From positions 128,290,754-128,354,753 of the forward strand of contig CP136061.1 of assembly GCA_032622095.1 (NCBI GenBank): a stretch of 64,000 bases of DNA, written 5' to 3'. Below the pieces are notes generated by a model that saw nothing but the letters and a program-made list of their open reading frames with translations, was not told where the DNA came from and searched no databases. Origin of the DNA: Siphonodentalium dalli. Its lineage: Eukaryota; Mollusca; Scaphopoda; Gadilida; Siphonodentaliidae. Below, piece by piece: positions 33,895 to 44,699 of this stretch (position 1 is its first letter; each line of letters opens with the position of its first letter). A program made the translations under genes and the position numbers.

Positions 33895-34285
33895 ATACAT
33901 ACAAATGGTTGAATTATAATAATGCAAAATGTGTTTACGGGTGGAACCAAGTTGGTAGCTCTGGTATGCATCGACAGGCTGAACCTGTGATATGCAGTAA
34001 TATCTGCATACATCCTTCCCGTGTCATTCAGGTCTATCACCATACCAAACCAATTCAAAATTCGACAACTCTTAAATGGCAAAAACTTTGTACGGATTGA
34101 ATTTCATAAACAGGGCCAATGGATAACTCTGGTAGGCATTGGTACTCACAATCCGTGATATTATGCATATTCGTTCCCCATTTCTGGTCCGTCACATGTC
34201 ATAGAGCATCAAAATATGACAACCGACTCTTGAGTTATGATGCAAAATGTTTGTACGGACGGACGCACGGACGGCTCGAGACGTC
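33895..34285 (+). repeat. Two diverged direct copies ending in TGTACGGA
   Basis: 33895-34098 and 34103-34285 share, in order, an AGCTCTGGTA/AACTCTGGTA block, GTGATAT, a GTC(A/C)..CAT stretch, a CGACAACTCTT-like block and AAAATGTTTGTACGGA. The second copy ends in GGACGGACGCACGGACGG. Confidence 0.45.
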
Positions 34286-34789
34286 AACTATATATATATA
34301 CAAATAATTGTAGAACCCCTGACCTGTTTACCACTATTTACACTGGCCAGTGTTCTCTGTCAGACTAAACACGCTCGATATATTAAGGCTATAATGCGGT
34401 CTAGGGCAATTTGTGACATACAGTGTACCTACACAATGCTTTATTATTGTTGTTAGATACTGGAAACACCAGGAAACACCTGGAAATACAGTTTATTTTT
34501 CGTTTTCTGACCTGTGCTTTACCGATTAAGGATGTTATTGCTTGAGTCTTAATTTTACACACATTGCACCGAAAAAAAGATAGTGGAATGGATTGAAAGG
34601 CAGTTAACACAGTTATTGAAGAACGGCTAAAAACCTCTGAAATTTTAATAAAAACATGAGAAAGGGGGTGGGTCCCTAACATTTGGAGGAACAAATTTGC
34701 ACAAATGGGGTGGTGGGTCCCTCGGGTCGGAATTATTTTTTTTTTGGGCCCTATATGTGCAATTGTTTTCCAGACCCCCCCCCCACTGC

Positions 34790-34961
34790 CGACGAGCATA
34801 AAACTTTTTTGGGCATTGTGGAGAGGAGAATCAAAATATTAAAGAACAAAGAAACCGGCACCATTCACCAGCGCCGGAAAAATGATGCATGGAAAGAAAT
34901 TTCTTTGGAAATAGCAGGGAAATATCCAAACAGAACCAAAACACAAACAAAATTCTTCTGA
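34790..34961 (+). pseudogene. Myb/SANT-like DNA-binding domain fragment
   Basis: The frame reads EHKTFLGIVERRIKILKNKE, then RRKNDAWKEISLEIAGKYPN and RTKTQTKFF, and stops at a TGA. The spacing of the ILKNKE, the K-x-x-A-W-x-x-I and the R-T-x-x-Q motifs matches the Myb/SANT-like domain seen in Harbinger-associated and zeste-like proteins. It is preceded by TTGTTTTCCAG, a good 3' splice acceptor, so it may be a former exon start. It lies inside the hAT-like element and has no continuing frame. Probably a relic of a transposon-encoded DNA-binding protein. Confidence 0.5.
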
Positions 34962-35303
34962 GACGTTATCTTCTTGGCTCTTCATTTTCACACTGTGCTA
35001 ATTAAAAAAACCTCATTAATATCATTGAAACTCATTCTGCAGATATATAAACGCAAGCATGAGTCTCCACACAATTGTACCCAAAAATTATACCGCTATA
35101 CATGCCGATTGTGGCCGGTGAGTGTTCATGAATTAGTCGTAAGACGGCGTCAATTGACAAGTGACAAATCTGATAGATTGGATCAATCACACCATCGACA
35201 GCGTGTATCGTTTGCGCTAAAGCAAAGATACCTTTGCGTTCAGCCGCTACCATATAAACTACCTGGTTTATAAAATAGTCTCGCTTGGTGAATAGCACCC
35301 CTG

Positions 35304-35746
35304 TTGTTTTTTCTATTTCATTTGCACCAAAACTTTTAAAATAGACAAAAACACCCAAAATGAATTTTTTTGGAAAAGAGTCAAGACTAAAGATTCATAG
35401 GGCCATAATTTAATTTTCTTCAATTTTGTTTTGTAATTCTTCAACAGTTTGTTCAATCTAGTATACTTAATGTTAATATGAGAAAAGTAGAGCAAATGGA
35501 ATTCAATTATAAAAATTTTCTCCAGCTTTTAAAATCCTTTACCAGAAAATGTGGAATTTGGCACATTCCCACAGTTTCTTTCTTTAAGTTGATAATAAAC
35601 GCTCTTTATTTGTAATTATTAGTGCCTCTTTAAGTCATCTGAGGTCAATCAACTATCCCATGACACTCTCTGTGTCAATTTACCTTTGTGTGCAAATTAT
35701 CCCACATATCTTCTGAGGTGATAACAAGCGCTCTTCATTGATCATC
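35304..35746. other. Intergenic, nothing recognised
   Basis: AT-rich; contains two AATAAAGAGCG-like words (reverse strand, about 35599 and 35726). Confidence 0.45.
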
Positions 35747-35748
35747 TA

Positions 35749-35961
35749 CAGTAAGGCCCTAAATAATCGACTCCTTAACCACAGCAGAATTATGGGTAAC
35801 TTTTCAGGATCTAGTCGGAAATATGGATTGTTGCCATTCATTGGAAAGCTCTCATTGAGAGATTTCCGATGAATGAAAACAAGCCATATTTCAGACTAAA
35901 TACTGAAAAGTTACCCATAATTCTGCTGTGGTTAAGGAGTCGATTATTTAGGGCATTACTG
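35749..35961. mobile_element. Mariner-like hairpin MITE
   Basis: The element is flanked by TA (35747-35748 and 35962-35963). It starts CAGTAAGGCCCTAAATAATC and ends with the inverse, GATTATTTAGGGCATTACTG. The arms of about 85 bp pair almost perfectly, through GGAGTCGATT, TTACCCATAATTCTGCTG and the AAATATGG region. TA duplication and a CAGTA start are the marks of Tc1/mariner-derived MITEs. Confidence 0.9.
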
Positions 35962-36387
35962 TACATGTATGTTTTTTTTTTACTAAGTTAAAAAAAAAAA
36001 AACACGCTAAATGTCCCTTTAAATGCAACAATGAATATCAGAAATTTTTCGACTTATAGTTAGTTTGAAATATACCAGGTATGAAATTCCCAACTGTTAA
36101 AAAATTTACCAACAAAATTGGGGTGGGGTGTCTGGGGGATAAACCCCACCCCCTATCACAACATTGTTTAGTTATAAAAGGGTTCATTCCAATGGAGTAT
36201 TTAGTACTATTTACTGAAAATGAACAAATTATTCACATTATTTACCCAAAATTCAGTCAAGTTTTGACACAAGTGAAACAGATACATGTATGTACAAAAC
36301 TACAATATTGCTATTTAAATTTGCTATTATATTCCCAATATATTTATAATTAACCCTTCAATGACTGGGGCTTCTTGAAATTTTGTG

Positions 36388-36625
36388 AAAACCCTGTGTC
36401 AATGCATTCTCTTACATATATAAAGATCCTGTGCCAGTGCATTCTTATATATATATATGAGTCTCCCATAGGGATCCTCACATATCTATATATAGAGAGA
36501 ATACATTGGCCTAACAATATTTACATCGACCTTGTAAACCTGTGCATTCTCAAATTTCTCTTATATATGCGGGGCTCCCTATGGGAGACTCATATATAAG
36601 AGAATGCATGGCACAGGATCTTTAA
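36388..36625. mobile_element. Hairpin element related to 7315-7750
   Basis: CCTGTGCCAGTGCATTCTTA, ATATATGAGTCTCCCATAGG, and the inverted CCTATGGGAGACTCATATAT and AGAGAATGCATGGCACAGG form nested inverted repeats. The same CTGTGCCAATGCATTCTC block and TCTTATATATGCG words are in the element at 7315-7750. Confidence 0.75.
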
Positions 36626-36639
36626 TACTGCAAACAGGT

Positions 36640-37200
36640 TAACATAATTTTTCTCGGCAAAATATGGACAAAACTGATTATAAGTCTCCAACAAAGATGC
36701 CTTCTGATATTCTCTGTACGCGGTTACATATTATACAAAGTTTGAAAGCTTTGTGCAATTAATTACTAATATTATGGAGTCCCACATACATGTAGCAGAT
36801 TATCATCAAAATATTTACATGTAATTTACACATAAACACTAAAAGCAATGAGCCGTGTCAAGATTAGCTTCTACCGGTGTACACATCATCTGGTTATCTT
36901 TCCCCACTCTGGATATCTTCCCACCCCCCCCCCCCACCATGGAAAAAAAATTCACTTCATAGGTGATTTTTGAGAATATTTTTTTCAAGTCAATTTTGTT
37001 AACCCTAACCAACCCCGGACGAGGCTACATACATGTATGACCAAAATTATCTTATTGATTATTTTCATATATAAAGCAATAAAATCAAAAGGTGATTTTT
37101 TTTGGTCATATTCAACCTTGTCTGTGGGTGGTGTTAACAAAATTGACTTGAAAAACAATTGTTCTCAAGAATAATTTTTCTCGGCATTGCAGAAGATACT
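36640..37200. other. Intergenic with a weak inverted repeat
   Basis: TTTTCAAGTCAATTTTGTTAA (about 36983) and its inverse (about 37133) bracket about 150 bp containing CAAGGTTG/CCCCGG-like words; possibly a decayed MITE. No gene. Confidence 0.4.
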
Positions 37201-37202
37201 AA

Positions 37203-37791
37203 TCTATCTATACTACATGTATTAAATAATTTAAATACAACTCAATTTTGTTAGTTTGTTCGTATGTGTGGTACTGTTTGTTTGCTCGCTTTATATAGGC
37301 GACCAAGCGGCTGGACCATCGGAGCTGAATATTTGCATATATGGGTAATTTGACCTGGGGAGCGCTATTAGATAGGTCCCGTTCACTTCAGATGTCTTAA
37401 GAGGGCACAAATACACAAATATTGTATATATATTTCGGCTAGAGGAGACCATTTTTACATATGGGTAATTTGACCATGTGAATGTTATTTATTAGATAGG
37501 TTTCGTTGGCCTCAGATGTCTTAAAAGGGCACTACTAATTAATTTAACTAAATAATTAACTATATACCAAGATGGTTGCAATTTTGTCGGTGAAAATTTC
37601 TTAAAGAAGCACTAATATTAATTAACAATAAAGAGCATTTATTATTAACTTAAAGGATAAATGTAACTTTACCCTGAGTCATGCAATAGGTGTTGTTTAC
37701 ACCAGATGACTAATAATTATTTAAAATGACTTGAAGGGCCACAAATAAATTACACATTCTTCACCCGAGCAACGTCGGGTACCCCTGCTAG
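37203..37791 (+). mobile_element. Helitron-like element, copy 1
   Basis: It begins TCTATCTATACTACATG and ends with hairpin CCCGAGCAACGTCGGG, the spacer TACCCCTG and CTAG (37788-37791), followed by T. This fits a Helitron end (hairpin then CTRR, insertion before T). Internal ATGGGTAATTTGACC and GATAGGT blocks are repeated about every 120-160 bp. No Rep/helicase. Confidence 0.65.
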
Positions 37792-38633
37792 TACTAAATA
37801 TAACTCAATTTTGTTTGTTGTCTGTCCAGCTATAGGAGAACAAATGACTGGACCCTCAGAGCTGAATAATTTTACACATGAGTCAATTGACCTGGGTATT
37901 GTTATGGGATAGGTGCCATGTGTCTTAAAAGGGCACTAATAATTAATTGAACTAAATAACTAAATAATTATATACCCAAAATGATTGTAATCTGGTCGAT
38001 GAAAATTGATACACATGGGCAAATTGACCTGGGGAGTGTCATGGGATAGGTGACATTGACCTCAGACAACTTAAAGGGGCATTAATAAACGATTTTAATT
38101 AAATAATTAATGAAAAACCCAAACTAGTTGGACACTGGTCACTTGAAATTGATACGATATGTAGGGATAAATTGACCCGGGGAGTACCTTTGGATAGGTG
38201 CCATTGAACCTAAAGGCGAACTTTAAAATTATATTATCATATATGATGAACAATAAAGAGCGCTCCTTATCAGCTTAGACGATATGTAGGAAAATTGGTA
38301 CACAGGGGTCACCTGGCCATGGGATAGGCGCCTTTGACCTCAGATGACTTAAAGGGGAACTAATACATTATCTTAACATATATGATATGTGGGTAATTTG
38401 ACACGGAGAGTGTCATGGGATAGGTGCCGTTGACATCAGATGACTTAAAAATGCACAAATAATTAGCAACAAAGAGCGTTTGTTATCACCTTAAAAGATA
38501 GAGGTAACTTTATCCGGATAGTGTCATGCAATGGGTGATGTTTACCTCAGGTGACTAATAATTAATTGAAATGACTTGAAGGGACACTAATAATTTACTC
38601 ATTCTTTACCCGAGCAACGCTGGGTACCCCAGC
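37792..38633 (+). mobile_element. Helitron-like element, copy 2, decayed end
   Basis: Starts TACTAAATATAACTCAATTTTG, matching copy 1 just after its first 30 bases. It repeats the same inner blocks (GGGAGTGTCATGGGATAGGT) and ends CCCGAGCAACGCTGGG plus TACCCCAG, without an intact CTAG. The two copies stand head to tail. Confidence 0.6.
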
Positions 38634-41600
38634 CATGACCAAAAAATTATCTAATTTATTTGGCACTGGCTGGGGTGTATGTAGCTGTGTGGGGGGATAT
38701 CCTATGATAACTTCACCGGGGTGGGGGTGACGCCCTGTTACACCATTAATTGCAATATTTTTCTCTAAAGGCACTTCATATGCTGTCAGTCTATTATTTC
38801 GCAATAAATATTTTTATAACAAGTCTCCTGGTCTGTGGTATTCCATAATTCTGTACTCATCAATACCCAGAGCCAGTTTAATTAAAGATGGGTTATCTCT
38901 TCTGAGACTCTTTGTATCTATTCATGGTATAAAATAATAATTTGTGTCAAAGAGACTAGTCAACAGAAGTTTCTATCACTTGGGACATTTTTTTTCTCCA
39001 AATAATTGTTCATGAACTGGCACAGAAATGTGGCTTTTTCTAGAGCATTACATTTTTAAATGAAAATCTTCTAGGTAAAATATTATGAATATGATTATCT
39101 AACTGGATGCTTTCTCTGAAATATCGCAGATGACCAGGTACATTTAAGAATTTGTTTCCTTTTAGCCCCACAAGAGGATACAACATTTTAATGCAATTCA
39201 TAATGTTCAGACCTCAAATTAAACTAGTAATTGTACATTTTTTTTACGTTCTCATAATGTAAATGAGTTATAAGTACATTAGATAGTTAAATATAATAGT
39301 AGACTTACATGTACTTTGTCAAATGAACATAGTTATTAGTATTTTTTTTTATTTCCATACAAGCACTCTTTATTATTACCACATCTTGACATGATAAATC
39401 TATTGATTGGTACCCTTTAATTTTACAACCTGTAGGAACATAATGAGCATTTTTTCTTTATGAGGTGATATATAAAAGGTCTATCGCTTAAATCATTTTA
39501 TCTGAGGCATATATAGTTAGAATATATCTACTCCTTGTGTATTTATTTGTCTAATTAATCCTTGCTACATGATATAAGCAAACAATTACCAGGTTCAATT
39601 TAAGGCCTGAACAGTGAAATGCTTCAAATTAAAGTACAGAAGAAATTGTAAATTTGTTTCCCAAAATTAGTTTACTTTTACTGTAGTCTACTAGTAGTGT
39701 AGTAATTATAGTATAAAAAGATATGTGGTTACTAGTAGTGTGTTGGGACTCTCAATATACATGTTTAAACCTTCTCTTTTCAATTTATATTATGTAATAT
39801 GTATGCTTCCTGTAGGTCCCCAAGGCTATGCTGGATTGATTTTATGGGGTGGCAGTCAAAGAAGAAATTATTCATTATGGATATCTACTACATGTAGTAC
39901 ATGATTTATTCAACAATTGAAGAATTTGGTCAGTCCGATGTTTCATTTTGACAGTACATGATCATTCTCAACAGTGGAACGCATATTTGTTGAAGCTGAG
40001 TGAATGGGTTGCATCTTTTCCAATGATGAAATAGAACTGAAAATCACTGGATTTATTCATCAGGATGACTCATCTGTTGTCCTTATCCAAACCAGCAAAC
40101 ATCTAACCTAGGCAATGAAAAAAATATTCAGATTTTATTGATTCTGAATTTTACCTGTACATTGTATAATGTATATATTTATTAGTGCATGCATCTAGTA
40201 TACAATTTAGGGAAGAAAGGAAATATTCATCAGGGAGTTACCAAAAAACCTAGAAATAGTGTGTCCATATGGATCGATCCATCATTTGTTACAATAGCCA
40301 ACACGGTACATATCACTGGGGGCTATGATGATGTCACACCCCAATTAATCCCCCCAAAAAATCAAATGTAGCTTTCCAACAAAGCCACCTGTAAATTTAT
40401 ACTAATACATGTACATATATATATTTAAAATCCTTTCCAAATTCCTTGTTAAAATTGAGACGACAAAAATTGGTTTTGACTATTAAAAAGTTAAAGCGGT
40501 ATTAAAGAGTCTGTAGCTTACAAGTTCATACAATCTTGATAATAATTCAGTCCACTTTTGTAACTGCCTGTTCAAAAGACCAGTGGATTCATGGCTGGCT
40601 AAGCCTCTGTATGTAATTGTAAAATATTGGTTGGTGTATACCGAACTTACCTCTATATCTATGTATTAATTATCTTGACTTTAATATTAATATAAATAAT
40701 AAATCCAGTAGAAACATAGGGGACGGTTGGGGGGGTCCTCAAAATTAAATAATAGTACAGGGTTTAACCCTATAAGAACCAATAGAAGCTGTGTTATCCC
40801 TTGTCTAATTATTAATAATCATATACATCACATTAAAGTGGTGTTTATATGAAAAGCAGTTATTTGGAATGAAATGAAAAACATATAGGGACCCAAATGA
40901 GCAACATATGGGGGATGTTTACAATTTTACATCAAATTACTTGAAATATAATAAGAGTACCCATCTGTTTATTTGGATCCCGAGAGTAATATCAATTATA
41001 GTCACAAAAATAATATGGCTTCAGATAAAAAACACCAAGGTTATTTAATTGCTAAATATTTCAGCACCTTCAATAATCTACATAGTATTATTTTTATGGC
41101 CTAAGTTGCTATTAATTTGGTTAAACCCAATTCGTCAAGTTTTGTACTGATCCAGCCTGTTCAGAAGCAAATTCTTCAGACTGGCTTGCCATTACTCTCC
41201 ACAATTGTGCCTGTAGAGTAATTAGATAATTCATCAGAAATACATGTATACTAGTACATGCACTTAAACATGTTGAGGCACTGTTTGCAATATTGAAAAA
41301 TACTGAGTACATGCACAAGTGCTAAACAGAAACACCATCATATGTGTGCACACTCAAGTTTTATAATAAACACAAAACAGTCACAGATATATACCCGAGC
41401 AACTTGTAGCATGCAAGTACTCTGTCCTTATAAAATTGTAGGAGACAATTGCTCAATGTCCAGTAGTTTTCAGTTTCATTGAAATGTGCACACTGTGAAA
41501 TTCAGATATGAACATTTGCTCCTTAATATTCTATATATTACCCATTCAGAACCAATTTCAATAGTCGGATATTGATTTATTCAAAGAAGCCACATAGTTG

Positions 41601-42329
41601 TACAAGATATCAAATGTAAAAATATCACCAGTGATAGAGAGCGTTTTTACTTTGCTTGGTCAAAATATTATATATAATAGGTGGTGTTCTGAAGGCTGAA
41701 GCGTACTAATACGTATATACTTCTTTACTTAATTGTGTGCATAATACCAAGGCCAAGGGGTCTTTATTTTCAATTTGCTTGGTGTGGGGGAGGGGCTTTA
41801 TAATTTGAGTCATTTGAATCTAATTTTGATACCATATTATTTAATGCTGTATATACACTCAGATGTTCAAGATTTTATTCTAAATTAAACATGATCAAAT
41901 GGGTAGCCCCAGGGCAGGCAGTGATTCATAATTGGGTGAAGCACCTAGCTGTGATAATGAGAGTGTATGCCTTTATTATCATAGAACAAAGACTGAAATA
42001 GTCAAATAGTGAAATACAATGTCAATGGACAAACTCACAAAGTTCGATCTGCAAGTGCAGCGCAATTCAAAATCATAATTTGTTTTGTGTTATAATTTAT
42101 ATTCTCCATTCATTGATCGAATGATCGATGATGAATCATGATTGACTCGGAGAAGAATTTAAATTAATTAAATAAATAAATAAACAAACAAACATTAACT
42201 TGGTTAAGAAGCTTAATTAATCGCGCTATTAATGCAACACTATGCTAACGATGATGTCCGAGCGATCTGACTTCAGAAATTCCAACCGCAATAAAAGTCA
42301 GCTTTCGTAGTTCCGACAATTCGCGGATA
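38634..42329. other. Long intergenic stretch, nothing recognised
   Basis: About 3.7 kb of AT-rich DNA. All open frames are short (about 65 codons or less) and match no family. I found no splice-site-flanked exon, RNA gene or clear transposon boundary. Confidence 0.5.
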
Positions 42330-43517
42330 TTCAAAATATCCGCGGGATGCGACGGAAGTCGATGTGATTTCGCGTGCGTCAAGACTCAAGGTCAAGGACG
42401 TCGGCGACCCGCAGATTTGGTTTTCAGTATTTTGCGGTACTGTACGCCAAATGTTGTTGTTGGTTTTTATAGTCTCCGAGTCGGAGAATAAGGTAACAAT
42501 TTTTTCATTATTTGAAAGTCTGTTGAGTACGAAGTAGTGTTACGGATGACAAATTTACCGGAATGCAAACATACAAATTGTCGTTGTCGAGTAATTTGTG
42601 TACAGTTTTCAACCTAATGAAACAAATAAAAGTTATATTATATGCATAGTAGTCCCATATAATCATTTAAGTTATTGTATCGTCGCTAGTCAGTGAGTGG
42701 CTTGAGTGTTCTCCCCGTATCATCATAATATTTTAAGCGATCGTGTGTGCGATCGGTTTAACAAGCCAGTATCCCTCATTTATTTTATTTGATTACGTAA
42801 ATTCGTAATTTAATTGACGCCATTTTATGGCTCCAGTCATAAATTCAATTTATATCAAATTATTAAATTTTAAATTATTAAATTTTAAGATAGCCTATTA
42901 AAGGCACGTGCGGCCTTAATTGTCGAAAATATTCATATTTGTTCCAAACACCGTAAACAGAAAAAAAGTAAAACGCACACAGTTCCGTTCATATATACCA
43001 TGACCATCGCGTAAACAGCATGTTATCATAAAGACCTACTATATTTTACCTAAGCAAGAGCCTGATTGTGTTACAGAAGACAGCACAATGCTACTGGCTA
43101 ATCATACACAAATGGCATAAACGCTCTTTATTAGTTCCATATCAGGTATTGACAAACAAAGAACGCTCTTTATGTTTACCATCATAATATAAACAAACAC
43201 CAGAATAGTTACTTTTTACGCTTTTGTTTACAAAACAATGGTCAAACATATGGCCATAACATACTGTTTATGCGATATTTCTTATTTGTATACGGACAAA
43301 GTCTATCTACATTTTGATGTTCTTTCTGCTTGTGACGGTTTTTGACGGGTGGAGATATTTTCACAGGATACCCACCGCCAAGGCCAACCGTGTCTTTAAC
43401 CTGAGCGTTTACAGAATACATCTTCGACTCAAATTACTTATGTTTCTCTATATTATCGATATTAGATCGTTGTTGTCACCGGAAATTTAATGAAAATGGC
43501 GTACAGTACCCCTTTAA
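42330..43517. mobile_element. TIR-family fragments with TTTAA-type right end
   Basis: GGTACTGTACGCCA (42436) is mirrored by TGGCGTACAGTACC (43497-43510), followed by CCTTTAA ending 43517. The last 120 bp matches 10460-10582 of the TTAA element, and 43290-43400 matches the dispersed repeat at 11200-11350. The block left of 42436 is the inverted partner of 30285-30365. So at least one related TIR element lies here, probably with a second fragment joined on its left. Confidence 0.55.
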
Positions 43518-43569
43518 CACCTCCGAATATGGTCTATATAAATATCGTTAATGCCTTAACCCCCCGCCG

Positions 43570-43685
43570 CTGAGGGTGAAGGGAACTGCACAATGCATTC
43601 CGACCATCCTAACCGGCCTGCGGCCGGAAACTACACAACAAGAAAACCCCCCGCCGTGCTATTATATATAGAAGAAGATAGATTA
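43570..43685 (-). mobile_element. Helitron-like 5' end
   Basis: On the minus strand, the sequence begins TCTATCTTCTTCTATATATA, then AATAGCACGGCGGGGGG, a CCGGCCGCAGGCCGG hairpin, and the GGATGGTCG / CCTTCACC hairpin motif. A TC start, a T/A-rich lead and early hairpins suggest a Helitron 5' terminus, similar to TCTTCTACTATATAATTTG at 28012. Confidence 0.4.
43575..43609 (+). ncRNA. Covarying hairpin motif, copy 4
   Basis: GGTGAAGG (43575-43582), stem-loop GAACTGCACAATGCATTC (43583-43600; GAA/TTC and TGCA/TGCA pair with one bulged C) and CGACCATCC (43601-43609). The flanks equal those at 20259 and 59271; the stem sequence is wholly different. Confidence 0.4.
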
Positions 43686-43689
43686 ATTA

Positions 43690-44260
43690 TTTTATGTCGT
43701 TCACACCTATTACCTTTGTCATTTTATGGTTTGAAATGAATTATGCATATCGCGTGACAGTTCCTTGATTCGTTGCATTTTGGATGTTTTGTTGAGCATT
43801 TTTCGTGTATACTTCGTGTGCTTCATTCGGCTGCGAAGGAATGTTGCCATCACGTGATTTCGTCTATAACCTGTTTCAATTGTTGTCTACGGTAGGCCGC
43901 TCATTGATGCATTGTGACTTAGTTATTTCAACTCTTGTTATTTAAAACTACAAATACTTTTATATTTCCTTACTCATATTAATTAAGTTGGTATTTGGTT
44001 GGAGTTAAAGCGTTGTCTTAAGCTGATTTGGGACCAAGCGATGAGAAGATCTAGTTCCGTATTCATGCGCTTCGTCCTTGAAAAGTCTAAGGGGCGCCAA
44101 CTTCAACATTACTCAACTTCTCAACTTCAACGGGTTTATATTATATCTATAACAATTAATTATTTATCTTAACTATTTAAATATTCTCTTATTCAGACCA
44201 ATGACCGGTATTAGGGTTCTATTTTTGTGTTCGCGTAACTAATTTTATTCTTTTGCGCCA
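43690..44260. other. Intergenic, nothing recognised
   Basis: No gene or repeat boundary supported upstream of the promoter-like cluster. Confidence 0.45.
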
Positions 44261-44440
44261 TCATTGGTCAACGGATTCCGTTGAGTACTGACATTGGTCA
44301 ACGGATCCCTTCAGGCTGGTCCGATTCCGTTATATATGACGTGATTGGTCATCGGCTCGCCAACGGATCCGTTCAGCAATGTCATTGGTCACCGGATTTC
44401 GGCAAAACATATAAATATGGTTCTTCAACCCAACTCTGGG
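44261..44440 (+). promoter_or_regulatory. Promoter-like cluster: four CCAAT boxes and a TATA box
   Basis: ATTGG (reverse CCAAT) occurs at 44263, 44293, 44344 and 44384, each in the context (G/C/T)ATTGGTCA(A/T/C)CGG. TATAAATA follows at 44410-44417, 22 bases after the last box. Tandem NF-Y-type boxes ahead of a TATA box are a typical strong polymerase II promoter layout. A start site would be expected near 44440. The + strand gene downstream is the SLC22 gene at 46589; linking them through a non-coding first exon is an inference. Confidence 0.5.
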
Positions 44441-44526
44441 TCATTAGTCAATTGTCCATTACTATAGCCAGTTGGAACTAAAATCACTGGAATCAGTTCA
44501 ACTGAATATCTAACTAGGGGAAAAAT

Positions 44527-44673
44527 CCGTTCAACGGAATTAACTTAAAGGTGCATATATGTGGAGATTTATCTAACTTGGGGAAAATCCGTTCAACGGA
44601 ATTAAGTTAAAGATGCATATGTAGAAAACCGTTCAACGGGAAGTATAACCAGTTGGGGAAATCCGTTCAACGG
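44527..44673 (+). repeat. Four copies of the palindrome CCGTTCAACGG
   Basis: Exact copies at 44527-44537, 44589-44599, 44629-44639 and 44663-44673, mostly preceded by GGGGAAA. Related AACGGATCC words occur in the CCAAT cluster just upstream. AACGG/CCGTT is a Myb-type core, but their position downstream of the TATA box would place them in a transcript. Function unknown. Confidence 0.7.
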
Positions 44674-44699
44674 GAAGTAACGCCATAAGTGATTTATCA

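Larger units (their letters stand above)
32790..35303 (+). mobile_element. hAT-like TIR element
   Basis: CAGGGGTGCTATTCACC at 32790 is exactly mirrored by GGTGAATAGCACCCCTG ending at 35303, and weaker inverted similarity (CCAGGTAGTTT) continues inward. CAGGGGTG is the classic hAT terminus. I could not find a matching 8-bp duplication outside (left TTAAACAC, right TTGTTTTT), so the target site may have decayed or the ends may belong to another family. It contains a Myb/SANT-like fragment (34790-34961) but no hAT transposase. Confidence 0.6.

Noticed and set aside
30287-42445. A single 12-kb transposon bounded by the inverted blocks at 30285 and 42445
   Set aside because: The tips differ from each other, and the interior holds other complete elements (hAT-like, Helitron-like) with no transposase. 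Two separate fragments of one family are more likely.
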